Source: CAYZPB01 sp964551195 (GTDB lineage Bacteria > Bacillota > Bacilli > Tepidibacillales > Tepidibacillaceae). Taken from it: DNA of 11,168 nucleotides. Within the stretch, counting starts at the first letter, position 1, and every line of letters starts with the position of its first letter. Positions 1 through 6,351 of this stretch are shown here, in pieces. The notes under the pieces were generated by a model, which saw nothing but the letters and a program-made list of their open reading frames with translations, did not search any database and had not been told where the DNA came from. Made by a program: the position numbers and the translations under genes. The DNA is taken from the NCBI GenBank assembly GCA_964551195.1, contig CAZKBI010000024.1:1-11168 (forward strand), written 5' to 3'.

Positions 1-67
1 ATTTAAAGTTACATTAAATATATATAAATTAGACAACATTAATAAAATACACATATAAATATTATAT
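1..67. other. AT-rich spacer downstream of recX
   Basis: This short, nearly all A/T stretch follows the recX stop codon. I see no hairpin with a T-run and no coding potential. It may hold the promoter of the next gene, which lies outside the window. Confidence 0.4.
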
Positions 68-721
68 TTATTTACTATTATTGTCAAGGATATCAGTTTT
101 AAGTAAATCCAAGGCCTGAGTGGTTATCGAATAACTAAAACCTCTTCGTTGCAAATAACCACCAAGCCGGTTACGTAATTTATTCCAGTCTTCATTTCTG
201 CTGGACCTGCTTTGTTTGATTAAAAGCTGGTAAGCTAACTCAAGTTCGAGCTGATTATCAAGCTGCTCAAGGCTTTTTTCTATAATATTATGCTCAATCC
301 CTTTTAATTTTAACTCATAAGCAAGCATTTTTTTACCTTTAGGATTTAATGTGATTCGTTCTTTTACATAGTTCTCTGCATATTGTGCATCATTTAAAAA
401 ATTTGCTTCCTTTAGAAGTTGTATTACTTGTTGAATCTGTTCTTCTGGGTATTTTTTCCCTTGCAAATAATTGGAGACTTCTTTTTCCGTTCTGCTCTTG
501 AAACCAATATATTTTAAGGCATGACTATATATTTTGTTAAATTGATCACTCAATATGATTTCTTCTGCATCTTGTGGAAGTAATTCGCGTTCTTTTAGAA
601 GACGATACTTAACCAAAATATCTTCATCTACAGAAAATTTATATTCATCATCGATATAGATGTTGTAGCGTTTCCGTTTTTTCTGTTTTTCGATTTTAGT
701 AATTATATTTTTTTTATTCAT
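68..721 (-). CDS. recX: RecX, regulatory protein of RecA
   Basis: RecX family proteins bind RecA filaments in the cytoplasm and limit or modulate their extension and strand-exchange activity. The 217-residue protein has the family's look: a basic lysine/arginine-rich start, then repeated three-helix units with hallmark stretches such as ALKYIGFKSRTEKEV, LNDAQYAENYV, KGKKMLAYELKLKGI and RLGGYLQRRGFS near the C terminus. Length fits Firmicute RecX. It lies directly downstream of recA on the same strand, the classic arrangement, separated by a long hairpin that could limit read-through. The start is not certain. ATG at 721 is preceded by a G-rich run (GTGGGGGC) at good spacing. A GTG at 736, adding five residues, has a weaker AGGA upstream. 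The family call rests on sequence motifs plus recA adjacency. Confidence 0.92.
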   Translation of the reverse strand: MNKKNIITKIEKQKKRKRYNIYIDDEYKFSVDEDILVKYRLLKERELLPQDAEEIILSDQFNKIYSHALKYIGFKSRTEKEVSNYLQGKKYPEEQIQQVIQLLKEANFLNDAQYAENYVKERITLNPKGKKMLAYELKLKGIEHNIIEKSLEQLDNQLELELAYQLLIKQSRSSRNEDWNKLRNRLGGYLQRRGFSYSITTQALDLLKTDILDNNSK

Positions 722-766
722 TTGTTTTGCCCCCACTTGGTCCTAGAATTATGTAAGAATATATAG

Positions 767-797
767 CTAAAGCTAGTTAAATGTTAACTAGCTTTAG
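767..797 (-). terminator. Perfect 14-bp hairpin between recA and recX
   Basis: Bases 767-780 and 784-797 are exact inverted repeats around a 3-base loop, starting 16 bases past the recA stop codon. On the minus strand the downstream arm is followed by CTATATATTC, which is not a proper T-run, so this is at best a leaky intrinsic terminator or an RNA-stabilising 3' structure for recA. In Escherichia coli a hairpin between recA and recX keeps recX expression low by partial termination. A similar role here is inference. Confidence 0.6.
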
Positions 798-812
798 TAA
801 ATTCAGATAAAT

Positions 813-1865
813 TTATTTGTTATCAGCTGTCTTTCCTTTAGCTGTCTTTTCTTCAACTGGATCTTCATTCTTAGTTTTTTCAAGCTCATAGTGTTTACGA
901 ATTTCCATTTCTACGGTATCAGCTATTTCAGGGTGCTCCATTAAATATTGCTTGGCATTTTCTCTACCCTGTCCTACCCGTTCATCTTTATAAGAGTACC
1001 AGGCACCACTCTTAGTGATAATATCTAAATCTGCACCAATATCCAGAATACTACCTACTTGAGACATCCCGAGACCATACATCAGGTCAACCTCTGCTTG
1101 TTTAAAAGGTGGTGCAACCTTATTTTTAACAACCTTTAATCTCATCCGGTTACCAATAATGTTGTCTCCTTGCTTTATAGTCTCACCACGACGCACATCA
1201 AGGCGAATCGTGCTGTAGAATTTCAAGGCTCTACCACCAGGAGTAACCTCGGGACTACCAAACATTACACCAACCTTTTCACGAATTTGGTTAATAAAGA
1301 TTGCGATTGTCTTAGATTTGTTGATTGTACCAGATAATTTCCTTAAAGCTTGCGACATTAGTCTTGCCTGTAGACCGATATGTGAGTCGCCCATTTCGCC
1401 ATCTATCTCAGCACGCGGTACTAAAGCTGCCACGGAATCAATCACAACCATATCAACTGCACCACTTCTTACTAAGGCTTCAGCAATCTCCAATGCTTGT
1501 TCGCCATTGTCAGGCTGTGAGAGCAATAATTCATCAATGTTTACACCTAATCTTTTAGCATATTGTGGATCCAAAGCATGCTCAGCATCAATAAAAGCCG
1601 CAGTACCTCCACGTTTCTGAATTTCTGCAATTGCATGCAAGGCAACAGTAGTTTTACCTGAAGACTCTGGTCCATAAATCTCTATAACACGTCCCCTTGG
1701 GTATCCTCCGACCCCTAGCGCTATATCAAGAGCTAATGAACCACTTGAAATAACTTCAACATTTAAATAAGAAGCATCTTCACCAAGTTTCATAATAGAG
1801 CCCTTGCCGAATTGTTTTTCAATTTGGCGCATCGCCGTTTCCAATGCTGCTTTCCGATCTGCCAC
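813..1865 (-). CDS. recA: Recombinase RecA
   Basis: RecA is the ATP-dependent strand-exchange protein of homologous recombination and the co-protease that triggers LexA cleavage. With the chosen start it has 350 residues, the usual family size. Visible landmarks are the N-terminal IEKQFGKGSIMKLG stretch (about residues 15-28), Walker A GPESSGKT (65-72), Walker B VVIDS with Asp143, loop L1 around EMGDSHIGLQAR, loop L2 around GSPEVTPGGRALKFY, and the C-terminal SYKDERVGQGRENAKQYL. It ends in a charged Glu/Lys-rich tail. A GTG at 1874 would add three residues, but the Shine-Dalgarno AGGGAG (1874-1879) overlaps it. That site sits 8 bases before the GTG at 1865, which gives the typical start MADRKAALE. 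Its own promoter lies at 1934-1962. It follows the PgsA-CinA fusion gene, echoing the cinA-recA linkage seen in many bacteria. Confidence 0.98.
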   Translation of the reverse strand: MADRKAALETAMRQIEKQFGKGSIMKLGEDASYLNVEVISSGSLALDIALGVGGYPRGRVIEIYGPESSGKTTVALHAIAEIQKRGGTAAFIDAEHALDPQYAKRLGVNIDELLLSQPDNGEQALEIAEALVRSGAVDMVVIDSVAALVPRAEIDGEMGDSHIGLQARLMSQALRKLSGTINKSKTIAIFINQIREKVGVMFGSPEVTPGGRALKFYSTIRLDVRRGETIKQGDNIIGNRMRLKVVKNKVAPPFKQAEVDLMYGLGMSQVGSILDIGADLDIITKSGAWYSYKDERVGQGRENAKQYLMEHPEIADTVEMEIRKHYELEKTKNEDPVEEKTAKGKTADNK

Positions 1866-1873
1866 AATATTCA

Positions 1874-1879
1874 CTCCCT
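1874..1879 (-). promoter_or_regulatory. Ribosome binding site deciding the recA start
   Basis: AGGGAG on the minus strand stands 8 bases upstream of the GTG at 1863-1865. It overlaps the other candidate GTG at 1872-1874, so the downstream GTG is the better recA start. Confidence 0.7.
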
Positions 1880-1891
1880 ACCAATTTTAAT

Positions 1892-1903
1892 TTAGAACTC
1901 TAA
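1892..1903. repeat. Small palindrome in the recA leader (proximal)
   Basis: TTAGA-N2-TCTAA on the minus strand, a 5-bp inverted repeat with a 2-base centre. It lies between the predicted recA promoter and the ribosome binding site. It could be an operator or a chance palindrome in AT-rich sequence. Confidence 0.35.
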
Positions 1904-1908
1904 CTATA

Positions 1909-1918
1909 TAGGATCCTA
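1909..1918. repeat. Perfect 10-bp palindrome in the recA leader (distal)
   Basis: TAGGATCCTA reads the same on both strands. It lies about 15 bases downstream of the predicted recA -10 element, close to the expected transcription start, where a repressor could act. It is not the Firmicute LexA consensus, and its function is unknown. Confidence 0.4.
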
Positions 1919-1933
1919 AATTTATATACTGTA

Positions 1934-1962
1934 ATTATACAATCAATTGGAATAAATTACAA
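1934..1962 (-). promoter_or_regulatory. Predicted sigma-A promoter of recA
   Basis: On the minus strand a -35 element TTGTAA (1957-1962, 4 of 6 consensus bases) and a perfect -10 TATAAT (1934-1939) are separated by exactly 17 bases (1940-1956). They lie in the gap after the pgsA-cinA stop and would give recA a leader of about 60 bases, so recA can be transcribed independently of the upstream genes. Confidence 0.7.
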
Positions 1963-1976
1963 GTGTTTACGAACAG

Positions 1977-3041
1977 TTATTCGCATTTATCCTTTGTTAG
2001 TTGAATATATTCAACTAATAGGTCGATCGCCTGTTCAGCAGTTGCCATTTTAATCTCTTCTCGTGATCCACTCAAATTTAGTTCATAGGATTTCGTTTCA
2101 TGATCTTTTAGACTAACCGCACAAAAAACAAGTCCAATTGGTTTCCCCTCAACCGCCTCTGGACCGGCAATACCTGTTACTGAGAGGCCTAGATCGGTTT
2201 TGTAAAGGTTACGAATATTATCAGCCATTTCGGTAGCAGTCTCCTGGCTAACAGCTCCATAAGTATTTAAAGTTGCATTGCGGACGCCAACAATACTATT
2301 TTTAATCTGATTATTATAGGCGACAATACCGCCATAAAAGACCGAGGAACTACCATCAACGTCGATCAGTAACTTACTGATTAAACCACCTGTAATACTT
2401 TCAGCAGTTGCTAGGGACAGCCTCTCATCTTGTAGTATCTTAATAAGGACTTTATTGTTATTCTGTGGTTTTTCTTTAAATACATGAAGATTCTTATAGA
2501 AATAGTCTAAACCAGAGATGACAGTAATAATTACTGCTAACCAGATAAATATTTCAACTAAAGGCAAATTATATAGGGCGAATGGGTAGTTATTGATAAT
2601 TAATAAGGAAATTGCGACAATTTGTGTAACTGTTTTTAACTTACCTAGGTTACTTGCAGCGATAACTTTACCATCAGCTACTGCTAGCAGTCGTAAGCCT
2701 GTTACTGCAAGTTCTCGCGTTATAATTATTATTGCAATCCAAGCAGATAGCCGGTTAATTTCGACCAGCGCAATTAAACTTGCCATTACAAGTAGCTTGT
2801 CGGCTAAGGGATCGAGAAACTTGCCTAGGTTAGTAACAAGGTCTCTTTTCCGTGCGATGTATCCGTCAATTCCATCAGTGGCAGCTGCAATTAAAAAAAT
2901 TGTCAGAGCAATAAGATGCTCATAAGGAAGAAGACTACTTCCATAACTAATACCACCTAGCTCAAAATCTACTAAGATAAATAAGATTACAAAAGGTATT
3001 AATAGTATTCGCGTTAATGTAATTTTATTTGGCAGATTCAT
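1977..3041 (-). CDS. pgsA: PgsA fused to CinA C-terminal (PncC-type) amidase domain
   Basis: A 354-residue, two-domain protein. Residues 1 to about 190 are a multi-pass membrane CDP-alcohol phosphatidyltransferase of the PgsA type, which makes phosphatidylglycerol phosphate from CDP-diacylglycerol and glycerol 3-phosphate. The family signature D-x2-D-G-x2-A-R-x8-G-x3-D-x3-D is complete (Asp56, Asp59, Gly60, Ala63, Arg64, Gly73, Asp77, Asp81). Residues from about 197 to 350 form a CinA C-terminal domain, the family that includes the NMN deamidase PncC. It shows TAESITGG (212-219), the GGIVAYNNQIK segment with Lys247, YGAVS, TGIAGP (289-294) and a late SGSRE. The CinA N-terminal nucleotide-binding domain is absent. 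ATG at 3041 is chosen over an upstream TTG because GGAGGG sits 8 bases ahead. The start overlaps the end of rimO by 17 bases. Both domain calls are firm; joint function is inference. Confidence 0.93.
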   Translation of the reverse strand: MNLPNKITLTRILLIPFVILFILVDFELGGISYGSSLLPYEHLIALTIFLIAAATDGIDGYIARKRDLVTNLGKFLDPLADKLLVMASLIALVEINRLSAWIAIIIITRELAVTGLRLLAVADGKVIAASNLGKLKTVTQIVAISLLIINNYPFALYNLPLVEIFIWLAVIITVISGLDYFYKNLHVFKEKPQNNNKVLIKILQDERLSLATAESITGGLISKLLIDVDGSSSVFYGGIVAYNNQIKNSIVGVRNATLNTYGAVSQETATEMADNIRNLYKTDLGLSVTGIAGPEAVEGKPIGLVFCAVSLKDHETKSYELNLSGSREEIKMATAEQAIDLLVEYIQLTKDKCE

Positions 3042-4362
3042 TATGTATTCCCTCCGCAACTAGATCATAATCGAATGAATGTGTTATCCTAACGTGTTTT
3101 AAATCACCGATGCTTGCGCTTAGATTACTAATAAATACCTCACCATCAACTTCTGGGGCATCGAACTCAGTTCTCCCAATGTAAATACTGTTTTCCGAAT
3201 CGTGACTATCAATAATCACTTCTTGGATTGTCCCAACAAGCCGCGAATTCTTTTTAGCGGCGACTTCGTTCTGTAAACTCATGATTATCGCAGCTCTCCG
3301 TTCTTTCTCCTGTTCAGAGACCTTGTTTTTAAGCTTGAAAGAGGCTGAGTCTTCTTCATCGGAATAAGTGAACACCCCAAGTCGATCAAATTTTACTTCT
3401 TTTATAAATGAACAGAGATTCTCAAAATCTTCCTCAGTTTCTCCAGGAAAACCAACGATTAATGATGTTCGGATTGCGATTTGTGGAATACTTCTTCTTA
3501 TTTTTGTTATTAGCTCACGGATATTAGTTTGAAAATTCGGACGAGCCATACTCTTTAGCAGATTTTCCTCACTATGTTGCAAGGGCATATCAATATATTT
3601 TACAAGCTTCTTGTTAGTCGCAAAAGTATTTATCAACTCTTGGTCTATTCCACCCGGATATAAATATAGTATTCTTAGCCAATGAAGTTCAGGGATTGCT
3701 GTAATTTCATTGATTAAAGTTGATAGCATTGGCCTCTTATAAAGATCCATTCCATAGTAGGCAGAATCTTGTGCGACAAGTATTAGTTCTTTTGCACCAT
3801 CTTTAACAGCCTGCCTGGCTTCAATAAGGACAGTTTCGATACTTCTACTACGATAAGCGCCTCTTATCAGCGGAATTATACAAAAGGTGCAGTGATTGTT
3901 ACACCCTTCAGCTATTTTAATATAACGATAATGCTTCGGCGTTAGTTGATAACGTTCCAATGGATCAGGATATGTAAATAATGCTTCGTTTTTAAGAACT
4001 GGTTTCTCACCTGCTAACGAAGCGAGGATAAGTTCATTAATTTGTAGATACTCATTAGTACCAACAAGTCCGTCTATTTCTTCTATTTCCTCTAGTAAGT
4101 CCTGTGAATACTTCTGACTAAGACAGCCGACGACAAGTAGACTTTTAAGTTTACCTTGTTTTTTATACTCAGCAAGCTCTAGAATGTAATCGATTGATTC
4201 AACCTTGGCATCCATAATAAAACCGCAGGTGTTTACAATAGCGATGTCAGCCGTAGTCGGATCTTTCGTAATGGTGAAAAGGCTCTTGTCTAATTGCCCT
4301 AGGATGATTTCCGAATCAACTAAGTTCTTATCACAGCCAAGAGTCTTTAGATAAACCTTCAT
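3025..4362 (-). CDS. rimO: Ribosomal protein S12 methylthiotransferase RimO
   Basis: A radical-SAM iron-sulfur enzyme that adds a methylthio group to a conserved aspartate of ribosomal protein S12 (uS12). The 445 residues show all three family domains. The N-terminal UPF0004 domain has cysteines 10, 46 and 80, in the contexts LGCDKNLVDSE, VNTCGF and VGCLSQ. The radical-SAM core has CNNHCTFC (Cys154, Cys158, Cys161). A C-terminal TRAM domain runs from about residue 373 to the end. LGCDKNLVDSE points to RimO rather than the related tRNA enzymes MiaB or MtaB. The Shine-Dalgarno AAGGAG is 11 bases from the ATG, rather far. A three-codon reading frame (ATG at 4370, stop overlapping the rimO ATG) lies between them. 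A TATAAT at 4386-4391, without a clear -35, follows the upstream hairpin and could restart transcription. Confidence 0.96.
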   Translation of the reverse strand: MKVYLKTLGCDKNLVDSEIILGQLDKSLFTITKDPTTADIAIVNTCGFIMDAKVESIDYILELAEYKKQGKLKSLLVVGCLSQKYSQDLLEEIEEIDGLVGTNEYLQINELILASLAGEKPVLKNEALFTYPDPLERYQLTPKHYRYIKIAEGCNNHCTFCIIPLIRGAYRSRSIETVLIEARQAVKDGAKELILVAQDSAYYGMDLYKRPMLSTLINEITAIPELHWLRILYLYPGGIDQELINTFATNKKLVKYIDMPLQHSEENLLKSMARPNFQTNIRELITKIRRSIPQIAIRTSLIVGFPGETEEDFENLCSFIKEVKFDRLGVFTYSDEEDSASFKLKNKVSEQEKERRAAIIMSLQNEVAAKKNSRLVGTIQEVIIDSHDSENSIYIGRTEFDAPEVDGEVFISNLSASIGDLKHVRITHSFDYDLVAEGIHNESAK

Positions 4363-4390
4363 ATTATCATTTACTCCTTTTATACATTAT

Positions 4391-4420
4391 AAAAAGAAGA
4401 CCTACATTTAAGTCTCCTTT
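4391..4420 (-). terminator. Terminator-like hairpin between the rodZ-like gene and rimO
   Basis: On the minus strand AAAGGAGAC (4412-4420) pairs with GTCTTCTTT (4393-4401), a 9-bp stem with one G-T pair and a 10-base loop (4402-4411). The 3' arm runs into a stretch of five T (4391-4395). This fits a weak intrinsic terminator just after the rodZ-like gene, partially separating it from rimO. Confidence 0.5.
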
Positions 4421-4434
4421 CTACACACCTGTTA

Positions 4435-5253
4435 TTATTCGCTGCGTTGAAGAGTAACTCGTTTAACGAGCTCTTCATCGCCGAGGTCAATCTTCTCGCC
4501 ATTAATTAAAATATCTATATTCTGAGCATTCCCTATATGTATATAAAGGGTACGCTCTAATTTGATCTTCTCAAACTCGCTCTGTGGGTTAAGCGTCTGC
4601 ACAAACAGCTCCACTCCAGCAGCGTTCTCGTCTCTGATTGATATCCAACAAGGTCCAATGAGTTCAAAGTCTAAATATAACTCCTCTTCATCAGATATAA
4701 TTTGATAAATTTCTTCATTTAAGTTTGTTCCCTCTAGCTTATTAATAAGGATACTATCATTAGCGTTACTGTTTCCGTCGTTATTGTCCGGCAACTCCCC
4801 CGAAGGCTCTTCTTGTCCCTGGCCTGGTGGAGGGTTATCAAATAAATTTTTTCCCTCTCCATTTCCATCAGTAAAGATTGTAACAGCGATATAGAAAACT
4901 AGTGCAATGAGTAACAATAAAACATAAAATAGAGGCTTTCTCAACAAGTTTCGAACAGAATTAAATGTACTAGATTGCGGCTTATAAGTGCCTGCCTTTT
5001 CTAGTTGCTCACCAATCTCGATTGGTTCACTTGAAATTAGGTACTGTTGATAAATCTCCGAATCGAGTTCAACAAGCTCAGCATATGATTTAATGAAAGA
5101 TTTCTCATAGAACTTTCCCGGAAGTTTCTCGAACTTACCCTCCTCGATTGCTTCGATATACCATGATCTAATTTTAGTAGCATTCTGGACATCTTCAATC
5201 GACAATCCTTTTGCAATTCTTTGTTCTTTTAGTCTTGTTCCAATTTCGAACAT
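4435..5253 (-). CDS. RodZ-like membrane-anchored helix-turn-helix protein
   Basis: Cytoskeletal RodZ-type proteins link MreB to the cell envelope and help set cell shape. This 272-residue protein has the same plan. A cytoplasmic N-terminal helix-turn-helix of the RodZ class spans about residues 3-65 (GTRLKEQRIAKGLSIEDV, then KIRSWYIEAIEEGKFEKLPG). One transmembrane segment lies at about 107-127 (LFYVLLLLIALVFYIAVTIF) after a basic stretch. A low-complexity Pro/Gly/Asn/Glu linker covers about 128-166, and a C-terminal beta-rich domain of the DUF4115 type starts near 170. ATG at 5253 has GGAGG 8 bases upstream; a TTG at 5268 lies next to that site and is rejected. Its place just upstream of rimO-pgsA-recA matches the usual Firmicute location of this gene (ymfM in Bacillus). 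A true shape role here is inferred from family and context. Confidence 0.85.
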   Translation of the reverse strand: MFEIGTRLKEQRIAKGLSIEDVQNATKIRSWYIEAIEEGKFEKLPGKFYEKSFIKSYAELVELDSEIYQQYLISSEPIEIGEQLEKAGTYKPQSSTFNSVRNLLRKPLFYVLLLLIALVFYIAVTIFTDGNGEGKNLFDNPPPGQGQEEPSGELPDNNDGNSNANDSILINKLEGTNLNEEIYQIISDEEELYLDFELIGPCWISIRDENAAGVELFVQTLNPQSEFEKIKLERTLYIHIGNAQNIDILINGEKIDLGDEELVKRVTLQRSE

Positions 5254-5261
5254 ATTTCCCG

Positions 5262-5266
5262 CCTCC
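5262..5266 (-). promoter_or_regulatory. Ribosome binding site deciding the rodZ-like start
   Basis: GGAGG on the minus strand is 8 bases ahead of the ATG at 5251-5253. It rules out the TTG at 5266-5268, which it touches. Confidence 0.75.
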
Positions 5267-5267
5267 A

Positions 5268-5304
5268 AATGCTATTAAAAACTAAGACATTTACTAATGC
5301 TATT
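5268..5304. repeat. Direct repeat AATGCTATT upstream of the rodZ-like gene
   Basis: The nine bases AATGCTATT occur at 5268-5276 and 5296-5304 on the plus strand. Their starts are 28 bases apart. An inverted copy of the core (ATAGCA) lies at 5317-5322. The copies sit between the predicted -10 elements and the ribosome binding site, an operator-like position, but may be chance in AT-rich DNA. Confidence 0.35.
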
Positions 5305-5322
5305 ATACTACAAATTATAGCA
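5302..5322 (-). promoter_or_regulatory. Predicted promoter of the rodZ-like gene
   Basis: On the minus strand there is an extended -10 element, TGCTATAAT (5314-5322), which can work without a good -35. A second TATAAT follows at 5302-5307. They lie in the 96-base gap after hypE and start a new transcription unit for the housekeeping block. An inverted pair TGCTAT / ATAGCA (5317-5322 and 5298-5303) spans both elements and could bind a regulator. Confidence 0.55.
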
Positions 5323-5349
5323 CTAAATTATATCTTAAATGAATCAAAG

Positions 5350-6351
5350 TTAACAAATTCTTGGTAATAAAATTCCTGACAAGCGATTTAGCCTTCTGGT
5401 TGTACCTAAATCTGTCCGCAAAAACAGTTTTCCGTTTTTGACTTCAGTTACCTTACCGATGATCTGTGCATCAACGCCTTCTTCAAACCGGTGCAGAACG
5501 TTAAGTACGTTCTCTTCATCTTCTTTTGCAACTATAAAAATGATTTTGCCTTCGTTAGCAAGATAGATTGGCTCATAACCAAGTATGTCGCACGCCCCTC
5601 GTACTTCGCGTTTCACTGGTATATCCTTTTCACTAATTTCCATCGAAACATGAAAATCTTCACAGATTTCCACCAATGTAGTAGCTAAGCCACCACGCGT
5701 TGGATCGCGCATTATCCGTACCTTATCACTTACTTCAAGTACTGAATCAATCATTGCGTTAAGGCTGGCGCAATCGCTTAAGAGATCGGTTTTAATTCCT
5801 AAATCACCTCTAGCTGCCAGGATTGCAATACCGTGGTCACCAATTGTACCACTAATAATGATTGAGTCCCCAGCTGTCATATTTTCAGGAGCGATTCTCT
5901 CCTTTTCAATGTAACCAATACCAGTCGTATTAATAAAAATTCCATCAGCGCTGCCAGCCTCAACGACTTTTGTATCGCCAGCAATAATCGATACATTAGC
6001 TTTTTTCGCCTCAGCTGCCATTGCTTCAACGATTTCAGTTAAATCTTTTAATAGAAAACCCTCTTCAATGATAAAACCAGATGTAAGGTAACGCGGCACT
6101 GCACCACTAACAGCAATATCATTAACTGTTCCAGCAACCGCCAAACTACCTATATTACCACCAGGGAAAAACACTGGATTAACCGTGAAAGTATCAGTTG
6201 AAACTGCTATTTTACTCACATCGCAATTTAAAATAGCGGCATCTAATTTAGATTGCTCAAAATGCTTAAAAGCATTTACAAAGACGTCTTGAATTAATTT
6301 ATGCGCTAATTCGCCGCCATCACCATGGGCTAGGCTTATTTTTTCACTCAT
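5350..6351 (-). CDS. hypE: Hydrogenase maturation protein HypE (carbamoyl dehydratase)
   Basis: HypE dehydrates the carbamoyl group placed by HypF on its C-terminal cysteine, using ATP, to give a thiocyanate that donates the CN ligands of the NiFe-hydrogenase iron. The 333-residue protein has the PurM/ThiL-like fold motifs: the N-terminal LAHGDGGELAHKLI, VSTDTFTVNPVFFPGG with the GNIGSLAVAGTVNDIA stretch, the SIIAGDTKVVE segment, and MRDPTRGGLATTL. It ends in PRIC, so the essential terminal cysteine (Cys333) is intact. The ATG has GGAGG 6 bases upstream, and the gene overlaps hypD by 8 bases (ATGAGTGA), indicating coupled translation. It is the last gene of the hyp cluster. No convincing terminator follows in the 96 bases before the rodZ-like start. 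Confidence 0.97.
   Translation of the reverse strand: MSEKISLAHGDGGELAHKLIQDVFVNAFKHFEQSKLDAAILNCDVSKIAVSTDTFTVNPVFFPGGNIGSLAVAGTVNDIAVSGAVPRYLTSGFIIEEGFLLKDLTEIVEAMAAEAKKANVSIIAGDTKVVEAGSADGIFINTTGIGYIEKERIAPENMTAGDSIIISGTIGDHGIAILAARGDLGIKTDLLSDCASLNAMIDSVLEVSDKVRIMRDPTRGGLATTLVEICEDFHVSMEISEKDIPVKREVRGACDILGYEPIYLANEGKIIFIVAKEDEENVLNVLHRFEEGVDAQIIGKVTEVKNGKLFLRTDLGTTRRLNRLSGILLPRIC

Noticed and set aside
1318..1620. Plus-strand open frames antisense to recA
   Set aside because: They are shadows of the strongly conserved recA frame, with no ribosome site and no family resemblance.
1961..1980. Possible SOS box near GTTTACGAAC upstream of recA
   Set aside because: The half-sites are in the wrong order compared with GAAC-N4-GTTC and the spacing does not fit, so I do not call a LexA site.
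2593..2925. Plus-strand open frame antisense to the pgsA domain
   Set aside because: Low-complexity translation opposite a membrane protein gene, no ribosome site, no recognisable motif.
5266..5268. TTG upstream start for the rodZ-like gene, and similar TTG extensions for pgsA (3059) and hypD (7477)
   Set aside because: In each case a downstream ATG has a strong Shine-Dalgarno at proper spacing, and the TTG overlaps or lies too close to that site.
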